From CAVQCX01 sp963775335 (lineage in GTDB: Bacteria; Pseudomonadota; Gammaproteobacteria; Chromatiales; Chromatiaceae): a stretch of DNA of 64,000 nucleotides. Positions 25,249 to 34,379 of the stretch are shown here, piece after piece; position 1 is the stretch's first letter; the number at the start of each line of letters is the position of its first letter. The notes under the pieces were generated by a model. That model did no database searches. It was not told the origin of the DNA and was given only the letters and a program-made list of their open reading frames with translations. The translations under genes and the position numbers were made by a program. The stretch spans positions 114,538-178,537 of the forward strand of contig CAVZIJ010000005.1 of NCBI GenBank assembly GCA_963775335.1, written 5' to 3'.

Positions 25249-26211
25249 TCATGGGGAATCTTCGGGCGCCGCTGACAGCGGGACGATCTTCTCGATGAAG
25301 AAGCGTGGGCGATGCTTGGTCTCCGCATAGATCTTGGCCAGATACTCGCCAATGATGCCGATACACAGCAGCTGCACGCCCCCAAGCAGGTAGATCGGTA
25401 CCACGGTCGAGGCCCAGCCGGGCACCGCGCTCGTCGAGAACAAGCGCACCCAGATGGCCCAAAGAGTCACCACGAAGCTGCCGAATGATATCAGGACGCC
25501 GAGACCCGTGATCATCCGCAACGGCGCGGCGGAAAACGAAGTGAGGCCCTCCCAGGCAAACGAGAGCATCCGGCGCAGGGAGTATTTCGACTGCCCCGCG
25601 AGGCGTTCTGCGCGATCGTAATAAACGATCGCGGAGGGAAAGCCCAGCAGCGGGATAATCCCGCGTAGGAAAAGGTTGGTTTCATTGAACTGCTTCAATG
25701 CCTCCACGGCGCGCCTACCGAGAAGCCGGTAGTCGGCGTGATTGAAAACGACCTCGACATTCATCAGGCCGAGCAATCGGTAAAACCCTTCCGCGCTGAG
25801 CCGCTTGAAAGTCGTATCGGCTTTTCGGCACAGCCGAACGCCGTACACGATCTCCGCTCCCGCCGCGTGCGCCTCGACCATTTTCTCTATTGCCGTCACG
25901 TCATCCTGCAGATCGGCGTCGACCGTCACGATCGCGTCGCCGTCAGCACTGAATACGCCGGCCAGCAGGGCATTCTGGTGGCCCCGATTACGCGACAACT
26001 TGATGCCATAGATCGGTGCGTGGCTTGCTGCAAATCCTTCGATAAGCCCCCAGGTCCCGTCCTTGCTGCCGTCGTCGACAAAGATGATCCGACTGTCCCC
26101 CGATATCTTGCCCGACTGGATCAGGCCGAGAAGCACCGCGCTCAGGCGTTCCATCGTGTGCGGCAGGACGTCCTGTTCGTTGTAACAGGGAACGACGATC
26201 GAGAGTCTCAT
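25249..26211 (-). CDS. Glycosyltransferase family 2, GtrB/ArnC-like
   Basis: The 320-residue enzyme has a GT-A catalytic domain (residues 1-225: MRLSIVVPCYNEQDVL, FVDDGSKDGT, DADLQDD with the metal-binding Asp residues) and two C-terminal membrane helices (about 230-255 and 265-290). This is the build of GtrB and polyprenyl-phosphate glycosyltransferases that load a sugar onto undecaprenyl phosphate at the cytoplasmic face. Its start overlaps the stop of the upstream gtrA-like gene (ATGA), so the two are coupled. The pair usually serves O-antigen or other envelope glucosylation; the third, serotype-specific transferase is not nearby. Confidence 0.85.
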   Translation of the reverse strand: MRLSIVVPCYNEQDVLPHTMERLSAVLLGLIQSGKISGDSRIIFVDDGSKDGTWGLIEGFAASHAPIYGIKLSRNRGHQNALLAGVFSADGDAIVTVDADLQDDVTAIEKMVEAHAAGAEIVYGVRLCRKADTTFKRLSAEGFYRLLGLMNVEVVFNHADYRLLGRRAVEALKQFNETNLFLRGIIPLLGFPSAIVYYDRAERLAGQSKYSLRRMLSFAWEGLTSFSAAPLRMITGLGVLISFGSFVVTLWAIWVRLFSTSAVPGWASTVVPIYLLGGVQLLCIGIIGEYLAKIYAETKHRPRFFIEKIVPLSAAPEDSP

Positions 26212-26615
26212 GGGCGCACCATCGGTCCTGACTGGTCCCGACGAACGGGCTGGGACTGGAAAACGACGCTCCGGGTGACGATGTAGAACGCCGTCGTGTA
26301 GGCCGCCATGGCCAGCGCTTGGGCAATCGCTACCGGAAGACTCAGAAACGAGATCCCGGCCTGCAGGACGGCGAGATTGAACAGGAAGCAGCCGAGCACC
26401 GTGACCGCAAACAGAGGCAGAGCCACCCGGTGGGCGCGCTGGCTCTTGAACGTGAATGATCGGTGAGCGAAGTAGCTGAAGACGCCGCCAATCAGATATC
26501 CCGCCGTGTTCGCGGCAATATGCCCGAAGCCCAGCATGTAGTACGAAACCAGGGTCGCCCCATACCCGACCACGGTGTTGGCCGCACCGACGGCGATGAA
26601 TCGCGGGACCGACAT
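26208..26615 (-). CDS. GtrA-family membrane protein (flippase-like)
   Basis: The 135-residue product has four membrane segments and the GtrA signatures RFIAVGAANTVVGY at the N terminus and FSYFAHRSFTFKS in the middle. GtrA proteins are thought to flip undecaprenyl-phosphate-linked sugar across the inner membrane, so it fits the coupled glycosyltransferase gene downstream. ATG 26615 has AAGGG 6 bases upstream. Together the two genes form a compact two-gene operon on the minus strand, right next to the mobile region. Confidence 0.85.
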   Translation of the reverse strand: MSVPRFIAVGAANTVVGYGATLVSYYMLGFGHIAANTAGYLIGGVFSYFAHRSFTFKSQRAHRVALPLFAVTVLGCFLFNLAVLQAGISFLSLPVAIAQALAMAAYTTAFYIVTRSVVFQSQPVRRDQSGPMVRP

Positions 26616-27102
26616 GGTTACGCCCTTGCCGGGAAGCAGCGCAAAGATCGCGCGGTGGGCCTCGAGGTGACCACCGATAGTCGCTTGAGGTCGGGCTTAC
26701 TCACTGCGCATTCCCCGCGAGAAGATGCCAGAGGGACGGCGGATTCGAGATCGCCCGACCCGCACCCCGACTGTCAGGGTCGGCGTCGGGGCTTCGCCGA
26801 TGATACAAGAACCCGCGTCTTTATCCCACACGGTTGCGGGAGATTACTCAGAGCAACATGAGTGATGCCCCACGCCCCGCAAGTCGTGCGCAGTACCGAT
26901 GACTTTCTTAGTAAGTCCCGGGAGAAAATCCGTGGCCATTCGGCGCTTGGAAAGGGGATTTCCCAAGAGAAGCAGGGTTCTAATGTAAACTGCCATCGGA
27001 GCCCTACCGGGGTAAAGCGGCTCGAAACCCGGCGGCCGCCCTCCCCCCCGGAGGGCGCGACGACCGGGCCGTAACCATCGCCACTGGGCGGAGGAGAGCG
27101 AG
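26616..27102. other. Intergenic region, about 490 bases
   Basis: It separates the divergent gtrA-like and DJ-1-like genes and must hold both promoters. No open frame is convincing. A GGAGGAGAG ribosome site lies at its right end before 27103. Confidence 0.4.
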
Positions 27103-27777
27103 ATGTCTCGGCAGAAGGCGATTCTCATGGTGGTCACCAGCCACGACGCGATCGACGAGGACCACCCCACCGGCCTCTGGTTCGAAGAGTTCGCGGCGCC
27201 TTACCGGCTGTTCCGCGATCAGGGCTATTCAGTCACGGTCGCAAGCCCCCGCGGGGGGACCGCCCCGATCGACCCGCGCAGTTTGGAGGGATACACCGCG
27301 ACGGCGGAGAACGAGGTGGCACGGGCCGCGCTGACGACTACCCGGCAGCTGGACGCGGATTCGACATCCGCGGATTTCGACGCGATCTTCTTTCCCGGCG
27401 GGCACGGGACCATGTTCGATCTGCCGGGTAATCCGCAAGTCCGGCGTCTGGTGGCGGAGTTCTCGGAGGCCGACAAGGTGCTGGCCTCGGTATGCCATGG
27501 GCCGGCCTGCCTGGTAGGGGCAATGTTGCGCGACGGCACACCCGTGGTGGCGGGGCGCAAGGTGACCGCGTTCACCGACAGCGAGGAGCGCGCAGTGCAG
27601 CTGGACGGGCACATGCCGTTCCTACTGGAGAGCCGGCTGCGGGAGCTCGGCGCCGAATTTGTGCCCGCCGAGAACTGGCAGGACAACGTGGTGGTGGACG
27701 GCAGGCTGGTCACCGGTCAGAACCCACAGTCGAGCGCCAGCGCGGCGCGTGCGGTGATACGGCTGCTGTCGCAATGA
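27103..27777 (+). CDS. DJ-1/PfpI-family protein (class I glutamine-amidotransferase-like)
   Basis: The 224-residue cytoplasmic protein has the DJ-1/PfpI fold: the Glu-bearing N-terminal region (GLWFEEFAAPYRLF), the loop FFPGGHGTMFDLPGN, and the nucleophile elbow ASVCHGPACLVG with the reactive Cys near residue 127 followed by His. This subgroup resembles the Hsp31/glyoxalase III-like proteins that detoxify methylglyoxal or act in stress protection. Which activity applies cannot be told from sequence. It is monocistronic. Confidence 0.85.
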   Translation: MSRQKAILMVVTSHDAIDEDHPTGLWFEEFAAPYRLFRDQGYSVTVASPRGGTAPIDPRSLEGYTATAENEVARAALTTTRQLDADSTSADFDAIFFPGGHGTMFDLPGNPQVRRLVAEFSEADKVLASVCHGPACLVGAMLRDGTPVVAGRKVTAFTDSEERAVQLDGHMPFLLESRLRELGAEFVPAENWQDNVVVDGRLVTGQNPQSSASAARAVIRLLSQ

Positions 27778-28130
27778 GGCACCGCCAGACGTCGCCCCGG
27801 CGGCGGCGCCTCCCTCCGCTGGCCGCTTACACGTGCAACCCGATCGATTGCCTTCCCAGGCCCTGTGGTCGGGTCGGGTCGCGGCCAGACGGCTGGTCGT
27901 CGAAACAAGTCCCTCGACCGGCGCGATGATGTCGGCAGCTTGAACCACCCGGCGGCTCGGCTAGCTTTAACCTAGCAGCGGCAGTTGAACGGCCGCCAGG
28001 GTGCGTGCCTTGGTGGTCGTAGCGGCCATCACCCGCCGGGGGATCGTCAGGCTTGCCCGGCACCATGGTCGAATCAATCACCTGATCGCTGCTCGAAGCG
28101 GTCGACTGCCGCTTCCAGGTTTACACACAG

Positions 28131-28145
28131 GGCGGGCTATGCCCC
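28131..28145 (-). promoter_or_regulatory. 15-base motif shared with the alpha-2-macroglobulin leader
   Basis: The minus strand reads GGGGCATAGCCCGCC, identical to 36178-36192 on the plus strand. Both copies lie 24-34 bases before a start codon, though in opposite orientation. The core GGGC-ATA-GCCC is a small dyad. Whether this is an operator or a dispersed repeat is open. Confidence 0.3.
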
Positions 28146-28168
28146 GCGTCTGGAGGAGCAGACTCGCG

Positions 28169-28966
28169 ATGACCAGCGAGCAGTCGACTCAAACCGAGGC
28201 GATTGATGCGTCTGCGCTGCCTTTTGCGGCGCCCTGTCGGGAGCTATCGCTCGACGCCCCCCTGCGCTGGCTCGCCTGCGGCTGGTGGGATTTTCGCCAG
28301 GCCCTGGTCCCGAGCCTCATCCTCGGGGCGCTGCTGACCCTGCTGAGCGCCGCCATCACCTGGGGCACCTGGGCCTACGGCACTCTCGCCCTGTATCTCG
28401 GCCTGGCGACCGGGTTCGTCTTCGTCGGACCGGTGCTGGCGGTCGGGTTCTACGTCATGAGCCGGCAGCTCGAATCGGGCAAGCCGCTGTCGCTTCGCGC
28501 CTGCTGGCGCGAGGCCCTGCGGCGTTTGCGGGATCTGCTGGTGGTCGGCGCGGTGCTGCTGGTCGTGCTGCTGGTCTGGGCGCGCGCGGCGTCCATGGTT
28601 TACGTCTTCTTTCCGTCCGAGACCGGCCAGGACTGGGAGGCTCTGGTGCCCTTTCTCGGCGTCGGCAGCTCCGTCGGCGCTCTGTTCGCCGCCATCGTGT
28701 TCGCCGTCAGCGCGTTGTCACTGCCGATGCTGACGGACCGCAAGGCAGACTCGATCACGGCGGTCATCACCAGCGTCAATGCGGTCCTGCGAAACAAGGG
28801 GGCAATGCTGGTGTGGGGCACCCTGATCGTCGCCTTCGTCGTCCTGGGATTCGCGACGGCGCTGCTCGGCTTTGTCGTGCTGTTGCCGGTGATCGGGCAT
28901 GCCAGCTGGCACGCCTACCGGGAGACCATCGACGCGTCGGCCTGGCCGCTGCAGGATACCTGCTGA
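28169..28966 (+). CDS. DUF2189 family integral membrane protein
   Basis: The 265-residue product has about six membrane segments and the DUF2189 features: an N-terminal APLRWLACGWWDFRQ, then GFVFVGPVLAVGFYVMSRQLE, and a central polar loop with KPLSLRACWREALRR. The family is widespread in proteobacteria and uncharacterised. ATG 28169 is chosen because GGAGGAG lies about 9 bases upstream; an ATG at 28139 would add ten basic residues. The gene stands alone, and the roughly 390 bases before it hold no other gene. Confidence 0.75.
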   Translation: MTSEQSTQTEAIDASALPFAAPCRELSLDAPLRWLACGWWDFRQALVPSLILGALLTLLSAAITWGTWAYGTLALYLGLATGFVFVGPVLAVGFYVMSRQLESGKPLSLRACWREALRRLRDLLVVGAVLLVVLLVWARAASMVYVFFPSETGQDWEALVPFLGVGSSVGALFAAIVFAVSALSLPMLTDRKADSITAVITSVNAVLRNKGAMLVWGTLIVAFVVLGFATALLGFVVLLPVIGHASWHAYRETIDASAWPLQDTC

Positions 28967-29271
28967 CGGTCGCCGTGTTGACGCTCTTCCCGGTCCGCGG
29001 GCTGCGGCCCTCCAGGCCATCGGGCGGCGCGGGTGAGGGGCAGCGGGATCGAATTGGATCTCTTGATCGATTGAAGAGTAGCAGCATCAGGGACGTGCCG
29101 TGTACGGAGCTAAGGACGCATTAGCCGTAGCTATTCGGCGGCAAATCCGGCCGATATCCGCTGTGCCGCCGTTGCGTTCGCGCTGGCCGAGCTGAGCCTG
29201 GCGGGCCTGTTGGTCAACGCCCTCGTCGGTGCCCGGGCCGACGACCGGAACAGGGCTGCTATCATCCGGCT

Positions 29272-30522
29272 GTGATCCGCGTGGGAAGACTCTCTCTATC
29301 CGGCGTCTTGGTCTGCGCCCTGGCGGTGCTGGCCTCGTGTGGCGAGCAGTCCACCCGAGAGCCGCGGCTCCATTGGTACGTTTTCGACGAGCAATCGGGC
29401 GCCTTCCAGGAGGCCGCCCGCCGTTGCTCGGTGCAGTCGCAGGGCCGTTACGAGATCGTGCTGGCGCCCCTGCCCACGGACGCGGACCAGCAGCGCGAGC
29501 AGCTGGTGCGCCGGCTCGCTGCCGACGACCCGGATATCGCTATCATCGGCATGGACGTGATCTGGACTGCCGAGCTGGCGGCGGCCGGCTGGATACTGCC
29601 CTGGGAGGGGGAGGCGGCCCGGCAGGCGCGGGCCGGACGCCTCGCGAGCGCGGTACAGAGCGCGAGCTATGACGGGCGGCTCTGGGCCGCACCGTTCACC
29701 ACCAACACCCAGCTGCTCTGGTATCGCACCGATCGGGTAAACAAGCCGCCGGCGACCTGGGACGAGATGATCGCGACGGCCGAGGGCCTGGGGAAGGTCG
29801 GGACCATCGAGGCCCAGGGGGAGCGCTACGAGGGCCTGACCGTGTTCTTCGTCTCGCTGCTGGCCTCCGCGGGCGGGCAGGTACTCTCCGACGACGGCCG
29901 CTCGGTCTCCCTGGCACCCGAGCCGACCCGCCGGGCCCTGGAGATCATGCACCGGCTCGCCACCTCTTCCGCCGCTGACCCGGGGCTCGCCACCGCCCGG
30001 GAGGACCAGGGGCGGCTGGCCTTCGAGCAGGGTAACCCCAGCTTCATGCTCAACTACACGTACGTCTGGCCGAGCGCCCACGCCGACGCCCCGGCGGTGG
30101 CCGCGCACATGGGCTGGGCGCGCTGGCCGGCGGTGATCCCGGGCCGGCCGAGCCGCGTCACCCTGGGCGGCATCAACCTGGGCATAGGCGCCTATACCCG
30201 CCACCCGAAGCTTGCCTTCGAGGCCGCGCTCTGTCTCGCCTCGGCGCCCAACCAGCGGCTGGCGACGGAGCGCGGTGGGCTGCCACCGACCCTCACAGCG
30301 CTCTACGACGAGCCGCAGATCCGCCGGGTCTTCCCCTTCGCCGAGGTGCTGCGCGAGACCCTGCGCGATGCGGTGCAGCGCCCCCAGACCCCCCTCTACG
30401 CCGACGTGTCCCTGGCCATCAGCCACACCCTGCATCCCATGCGGGCGATCGATCCGGATCGCGACGTGGCACGCCTGCGCGCGGCGGTGGGTCGCGCGCT
30501 GCGCTCGGAGGGGCTGCTGTGA
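29272..30522 (+). CDS. Sugar ABC transporter substrate-binding lipoprotein (LpqY-type)
   Basis: The 416-residue binding protein begins with a lipoprotein signal (lipobox LASC, Cys near residue 23) and shows the extracellular solute-binding family 1 pattern: DEQSGAFQEAARRC, PDIAIIGMDVIWTAELAAAGW, then AAPFTTNTQLLWYRTD and the hinge region. It would be anchored in the inner membrane or periplasm and hand an oligosaccharide, possibly trehalose or maltose, to the two permeases that follow. GTG 29272 is the start. It heads a four-gene operon; the TGA overlaps the next GTG by four bases. Confidence 0.85.
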   Translation: MIRVGRLSLSGVLVCALAVLASCGEQSTREPRLHWYVFDEQSGAFQEAARRCSVQSQGRYEIVLAPLPTDADQQREQLVRRLAADDPDIAIIGMDVIWTAELAAAGWILPWEGEAARQARAGRLASAVQSASYDGRLWAAPFTTNTQLLWYRTDRVNKPPATWDEMIATAEGLGKVGTIEAQGERYEGLTVFFVSLLASAGGQVLSDDGRSVSLAPEPTRRALEIMHRLATSSAADPGLATAREDQGRLAFEQGNPSFMLNYTYVWPSAHADAPAVAAHMGWARWPAVIPGRPSRVTLGGINLGIGAYTRHPKLAFEAALCLASAPNQRLATERGGLPPTLTALYDEPQIRRVFPFAEVLRETLRDAVQRPQTPLYADVSLAISHTLHPMRAIDPDRDVARLRAAVGRALRSEGLL

Positions 30523-31397
30523 GGCCCCGGGGTAGCGCCGAACAGCGCCTGGCCTGGCTGCTCTGTGCCCCGGCGGTGATCGCCATGCTGGCGGTCACGG
30601 CCTATCCCATGCTCTATGCCCTTTGGCTGTCGCTGTTCCGCTACGACCTGCGATTTCCTGGCGAGCGCCACTTCGTGGGTCTGGCCAATTACGCCGCGGT
30701 GCTTGGGTCCGCGGTCTGGTGGCGGTCCCTGCTCAACACTCTGATGATCACCGTCGGCTCGGTCGCCGTGGAGCTGGTGCTGGGCCTCGTCTTCGCATTG
30801 GTGATGCAGCGGGCGCTGGTCGGCCGGCGCGTGGTGCGCACGGGGCTGCTGGTCCCCTACGGGATCATCACGGTGGTAGCGGCTATGAGCTGGCGCTTCG
30901 CCTTCGACCCCACAACCGGCTTCGTCAACGGGCTGCTGGGGCTGCACGGGGCCTGGCTGGCCGAGCGCTGGAGCGCCTTCTTGGTGATCATTCAGACCGA
31001 GGTCTGGAAGACCACGCCGTTCATGGCGCTGTTGCTGCTCGCCGGGCTCACCCTGGTGCCCGATGGGCTGCTGCGCGCCGCCCGGGTGGACGGGGCGGGC
31101 GCCTTCCAGCGGTTCTTCCGCATCACCCTGCCGCTGATGCGCCCCGTGATCCTGGTGGCGCTGCTGTTCCGCACCCTGGACGCGTTCCGTATCTTCGACA
31201 CGGTCTATGTGCAGACCCGGGGGGCCCAGGACACCGCCACGGTCTCCCTGGTGGGCTACGACACCCTGATCACGCGGCTCAACCTGGGGCTGGGCTCGGC
31301 GGTGTCGGTGCTGATCTTCGTCTGCGTGGTGCTGATCGCCGCGCTCTACATCAAGGGCTTCGGCCTGGATCTCAGCACTCCGGGGCGCGGGCGATGA
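30519..31397 (+). CDS. Sugar ABC transporter permease, MalF/SugA-type
   Basis: The 292-residue permease has six membrane helices, starts AEQRLAWLLCAPAVIAMLAV and carries the EAA loop LLRAARVDGAGAFQRFFRIT that contacts the ATPase. It is one half of the heterodimeric channel of the carbohydrate uptake transporter-1 family. Start GTG 30519 and stop overlap both neighbours by four bases (GTGA before, ATGA after), a fully coupled operon. Confidence 0.88.
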   Translation: MRPRGSAEQRLAWLLCAPAVIAMLAVTAYPMLYALWLSLFRYDLRFPGERHFVGLANYAAVLGSAVWWRSLLNTLMITVGSVAVELVLGLVFALVMQRALVGRRVVRTGLLVPYGIITVVAAMSWRFAFDPTTGFVNGLLGLHGAWLAERWSAFLVIIQTEVWKTTPFMALLLLAGLTLVPDGLLRAARVDGAGAFQRFFRITLPLMRPVILVALLFRTLDAFRIFDTVYVQTRGAQDTATVSLVGYDTLITRLNLGLGSAVSVLIFVCVVLIAALYIKGFGLDLSTPGRGR

Positions 31398-32236
31398 AGG
31401 CGCCGGACAGGGCCGGGATCCTCGACCGCCTGTTCTGGGGCGCCGGCAGCCTGCTGGTGCTGGGCTACGCACTGGTCCCCCTTATCTGGCTCGTCTCACT
31501 CTCGCTCAAGCGCGCCGCCGACCTGGGCGACGGGCGCTTTCTGCCCGCGGTGGTGAGCACCGAGAGCTACGCGGCGGTGCTGCACGATCCGCAGTTCTCC
31601 GCCGCCCTGGTCAACTCCCTGGGGATCGCGGCCATCGCCACGGCCCTCGCAGTGGTCGTGGCGCTTCTCGCCGCCTACGCTATCGTGCGCCTGGAGTTCG
31701 CCGGGCGACGCCTGATCCTGGCCGCCGCGCTTGCGATCGCCATGTTCCCGCCGGTCTCGATCATCGGGCCGCTGTTCAATCTATGGCGCAGCTTCGGGCT
31801 GTACGACAGATGGGCCGGGCTGGTGCTGCCCTACCTGACCTTCAGCCTGCCCCTGGCCCTGTGGTCGCTCTCGGCCTTCCTGCGCGAGATCCCCTGGGAC
31901 CTGGAGAAGGCCGCCCGGGTGGACGGCGCCACGCCCCTGCAGGCCTTCTGGCGGGTCATCGTGCCGCTGGCTGCGCCGGGGGTGGTGACCGCCGCCATTC
32001 TGGTGTTCATGTTCGCCTGGAACGACTTTCTGTTCGCAAGCGCACTCACCTCCACCAACCAGGCGCGCACCGTGCCGGCGGCCATCGCCTTCTTCACCGG
32101 CAGCTCGCGCTTCGAGCAGCCGACGGGCTCCATTGCCGCAGCCTCGGTGGTGGTGACCCTGCCGGTGATCCTGCTGGTGCTGGTGTTCCAGCGCCGTATC
32201 GTCGCCGGGCTTACCGCGGGGGCCGTGAAAGGATAG
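31394..32236 (+). CDS. Sugar ABC transporter permease, MalG/SugB-type
   Basis: The 280-residue product is the second permease, with six membrane segments and the EAA motif LEKAARVDGATPLQAFWRVI. Family features include the N-terminal LVPLIWLVSLSLK and AAYAIVRLEFAGRR. ATG 31394 overlaps the upstream stop; the frame remains open for hundreds of bases upstream inside the previous gene, which is only a GC-rich shadow. The ATPase gene begins 4 bases after its stop. Confidence 0.88.
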   Translation: MKAPDRAGILDRLFWGAGSLLVLGYALVPLIWLVSLSLKRAADLGDGRFLPAVVSTESYAAVLHDPQFSAALVNSLGIAAIATALAVVVALLAAYAIVRLEFAGRRLILAAALAIAMFPPVSIIGPLFNLWRSFGLYDRWAGLVLPYLTFSLPLALWSLSAFLREIPWDLEKAARVDGATPLQAFWRVIVPLAAPGVVTAAILVFMFAWNDFLFASALTSTNQARTVPAAIAFFTGSSRFEQPTGSIAAASVVVTLPVILLVLVFQRRIVAGLTAGAVKG

Positions 32237-32240
32237 ATCG

Positions 32241-33383
32241 ATGGCCGAGATGGAGCTGCGCAACCTGAGCAAGCGTTTCGACGGCGCCGATGCCGTGAAG
32301 GAGACGAGCCTCCGCATCCGCGATGGGGAGCTGTTCATCCTGGTCGGCCCCTCGGGCTGCGGCAAGTCCACGCTGCTCAACCTGATCGTCGGCCTGGAGC
32401 AGCCGAGCGGGGGCGAGATCCTGCTGGATGGCCAACGCATCGACGGCGCGGACCCCAAGGACCGCAACATGGCCATGGTGTTCCAGAGCTACGCCCTCTA
32501 CCCGCACATGAGCGTGCGCGAGAACCTGGCCTTTCCACTCAAGCTCGCCAAGCGCCCCCGCCCCGAGATTGCGAAGCGGGTCGAGGCGACCGCCCGTTTG
32601 CTGGAGCTGACCGAGCTGCTGGAGCGCAGGCCCGGAGCCCTGTCCGGCGGCCAGCGCCAGCGCGTCGCCATGGGCCGGGCCCTGGTGCGCGAGCCCCGGG
32701 TGTTTCTGCTGGACGAGCCATTGTCCAATCTCGATGCCAAGCTTCGGGGCCAGATGCGCGCGGAGATCGCCCGCCTGCAGCGGCGCCTCGGCACGACCAT
32801 GATCTACGTGACCCACGACCAGATCGAAGCCATGACCCTGGGCGATCGCATCGCGGTGCTGCGCCGGGGTGAGGTGCAGCAGGTCGGGACCCCGCGGGAG
32901 CTCTACGAGCGTCCGGCGAATCTCTTCGTCGCCGGCTTCATCGGCTCGCCCGCGATGAGCTTCCTGCCCGCGCGCCTGGGTGCGGATCGCCTGGAGCTGC
33001 CCATCGGGACCCTCTCATTGCCCGCGGGCCTGCGGGCGAGGCACGACAAGCCCGAGGGGTCGTTGGTGGCGGGTTTCCGGCCCGAGCACCTGGCGCTGGC
33101 CATCGGGCAAGGGGAGGCCCAGGGCTTCGAGGCCGAGGTCCAGCTGGTCGAGTGGCTGGGGGCGGATCTGTTCGTGCACCTGGAGGTGCCGGCAGAGGGC
33201 TTCGGTGAGATCGCCCTGCCCGAGGATCTCGGGCTCGTCCCCGGCGCGGCCGGCCGGCGCCGGCTGGTCGCGCGCCTCGATCCGGCCACCCCCGCCCGTG
33301 AGGGTGACCGGCTGCGGCTGCATCCCCGGCCCGGCTGCGTCCAGCTGTTCGATCCGCAAAGCGGCGAGCGGCTGACGCCTTAG
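32241..33383 (+). CDS. Sugar ABC transporter ATP-binding protein, MalK/UgpC/SugC-type
   Basis: The 380-residue ATPase has Walker A GPSGCGKST (near 36), LSGGQRQR, Walker B FLLDEPLSNLDA and YVTHDQIEA, then a C-terminal regulatory TOBE/OB domain (about 240-378). That extra domain is the MalK mark, and these ATPases are sometimes shared among several sugar importers. It completes the importer operon. No glycosidase gene follows, so the sugar cannot be named from context. Confidence 0.9.
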   Translation: MAEMELRNLSKRFDGADAVKETSLRIRDGELFILVGPSGCGKSTLLNLIVGLEQPSGGEILLDGQRIDGADPKDRNMAMVFQSYALYPHMSVRENLAFPLKLAKRPRPEIAKRVEATARLLELTELLERRPGALSGGQRQRVAMGRALVREPRVFLLDEPLSNLDAKLRGQMRAEIARLQRRLGTTMIYVTHDQIEAMTLGDRIAVLRRGEVQQVGTPRELYERPANLFVAGFIGSPAMSFLPARLGADRLELPIGTLSLPAGLRARHDKPEGSLVAGFRPEHLALAIGQGEAQGFEAEVQLVEWLGADLFVHLEVPAEGFGEIALPEDLGLVPGAAGRRRLVARLDPATPAREGDRLRLHPRPGCVQLFDPQSGERLTP

Positions 33384-33437
33384 CTGGCCCGCGATCTTGC
33401 AACGCCTCGCCCTGCCGGGGCGCGCCCGGACCGCCCC

Positions 33438-34229
33438 TCAGGCCGCCATCATACGCTGCAGCTCCGCCTGGTCCGGTCCCACGAATACGGGCGCCTCGCG
33501 GGCAGAGTCGAGATTATTCAGTAACGTGTCGGTCATTCCCTTCGCCGGCGGGAGGTGGCTGCTCAGAATATTCAGCGGCGAGAGCGCTGATATGGCGTCA
33601 AGGGTTGCGCGGAAGCGGTTTTCCCCAACCAGATGCAGCCAGGGTGCATCGATCGTCGCCCAGGTCGCCATGCCTTGGCGCAGGCGCTTCGGGTCAACCT
33701 CGTTGGCCGCCGGGGCCGGCTCGTTGAGCAGGCCGCCGAAGCAGTCGGAGCTGAACAGGGTGCGCGTCGAGCGGTCGAGCACCGCCATGGTCTCCGGCGC
33801 ATCGAAGCAGGGCGGGTGCACCGCCAGCAGGTCGCGGTCGCCGACGGTCAAGGTCTGTCCGGGGTTCACGAGGTGCACCCGCTCCACGGGCAGCCCCAGG
33901 AGCCCCAGCTTCGCCATGCCGACAAAGTTGGTCACCATGCGAGCCCGGGGGGCCGCTTCGAGCACAGCGGCAAGGCTGCCCAGGTGGTCGGGGTCGGCAT
34001 GGGTGAGCCAGATCCAGCGCAGCTCGGCGGGGTCCATCAGCGACCTCAATGCGGACATGAAGTCGCCGCGCAGCGCGGCGAGTCCCGTGTCGATCAACAC
34101 GGGCTCGCGGCACTGCAGGGCGAAGGCATTGATCGCCAGAACGCCGTAGCGCGAGACGGGCAGGTACGCGCCCAGCAGCTGCGTGTCGGGCGCTACCTCG
34201 CGGGATGGAAACAGGATGGGACCGTTCAT
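33438..34229 (-). CDS. Metallo-beta-lactamase-fold hydrolase/oxidoreductase-like protein
   Basis: The 263-residue protein has the MBL-fold metal motif as THADPDHLG (HxDxDH, the third position Asp instead of His), an early Asp (PVLIDTGLAAL), a later FSSDCFGG and a final SSHLPPAKG His. This metal set is close to that of flavodiiron-type di-iron beta-lactamase domains, but no flavodoxin domain is present. I use the second ATG (34229), 9 bases after AGGAGG; the ATG at 34235 is too close. It is divergent from a TetR gene, which probably controls it. Confidence 0.75.
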   Translation of the reverse strand: MNGPILFPSREVAPDTQLLGAYLPVSRYGVLAINAFALQCREPVLIDTGLAALRGDFMSALRSLMDPAELRWIWLTHADPDHLGSLAAVLEAAPRARMVTNFVGMAKLGLLGLPVERVHLVNPGQTLTVGDRDLLAVHPPCFDAPETMAVLDRSTRTLFSSDCFGGLLNEPAPAANEVDPKRLRQGMATWATIDAPWLHLVGENRFRATLDAISALSPLNILSSHLPPAKGMTDTLLNNLDSAREAPVFVGPDQAELQRMMAA

Positions 34230-34295
34230 CTTCATCTTCCTCCTATGGCAGTCGAGCGGTATCGCCGCTAGTCGGAGAAGCCGCGGCATTTTCAC

Positions 34296-34311
34296 TAAAC
34301 ATGGATGTTTA
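34296..34311. promoter_or_regulatory. Palindrome, candidate TetR operator 1
   Basis: TAAACAT and ATGTTTA form a perfect 7-bp dyad around GG, and a wider CACTAA/TTAGTG pairing flanks it off-centre. It lies between the divergent hydrolase and TetR genes, about 67 bases upstream of the hydrolase start, where a repressor would block that promoter. Confidence 0.5.
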
Positions 34312-34357
34312 CTTAGTGGAGAAGCTAGGCGCCTGGGATGGGCTTGTCAAAAAATCG

Positions 34358-34375
34358 ATGAACAATTATGTTCAT
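34358..34375. promoter_or_regulatory. Palindrome, candidate TetR operator 2
   Basis: ATGAACA and TGTTCAT pair perfectly around ATTA. The site ends 4 bases before the TetR start codon, so binding there would give autorepression. Its half-site (AACA/TGTT) is also found in the first palindrome. Confidence 0.5.
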
Positions 34376-34379
34376 TTAA

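Noticed and set aside
30623..31393. Upstream extension of the second sugar permease frame
   Set aside because: It overlaps the first permease gene and is low-complexity; ATG 31394 is coupled to the previous stop.
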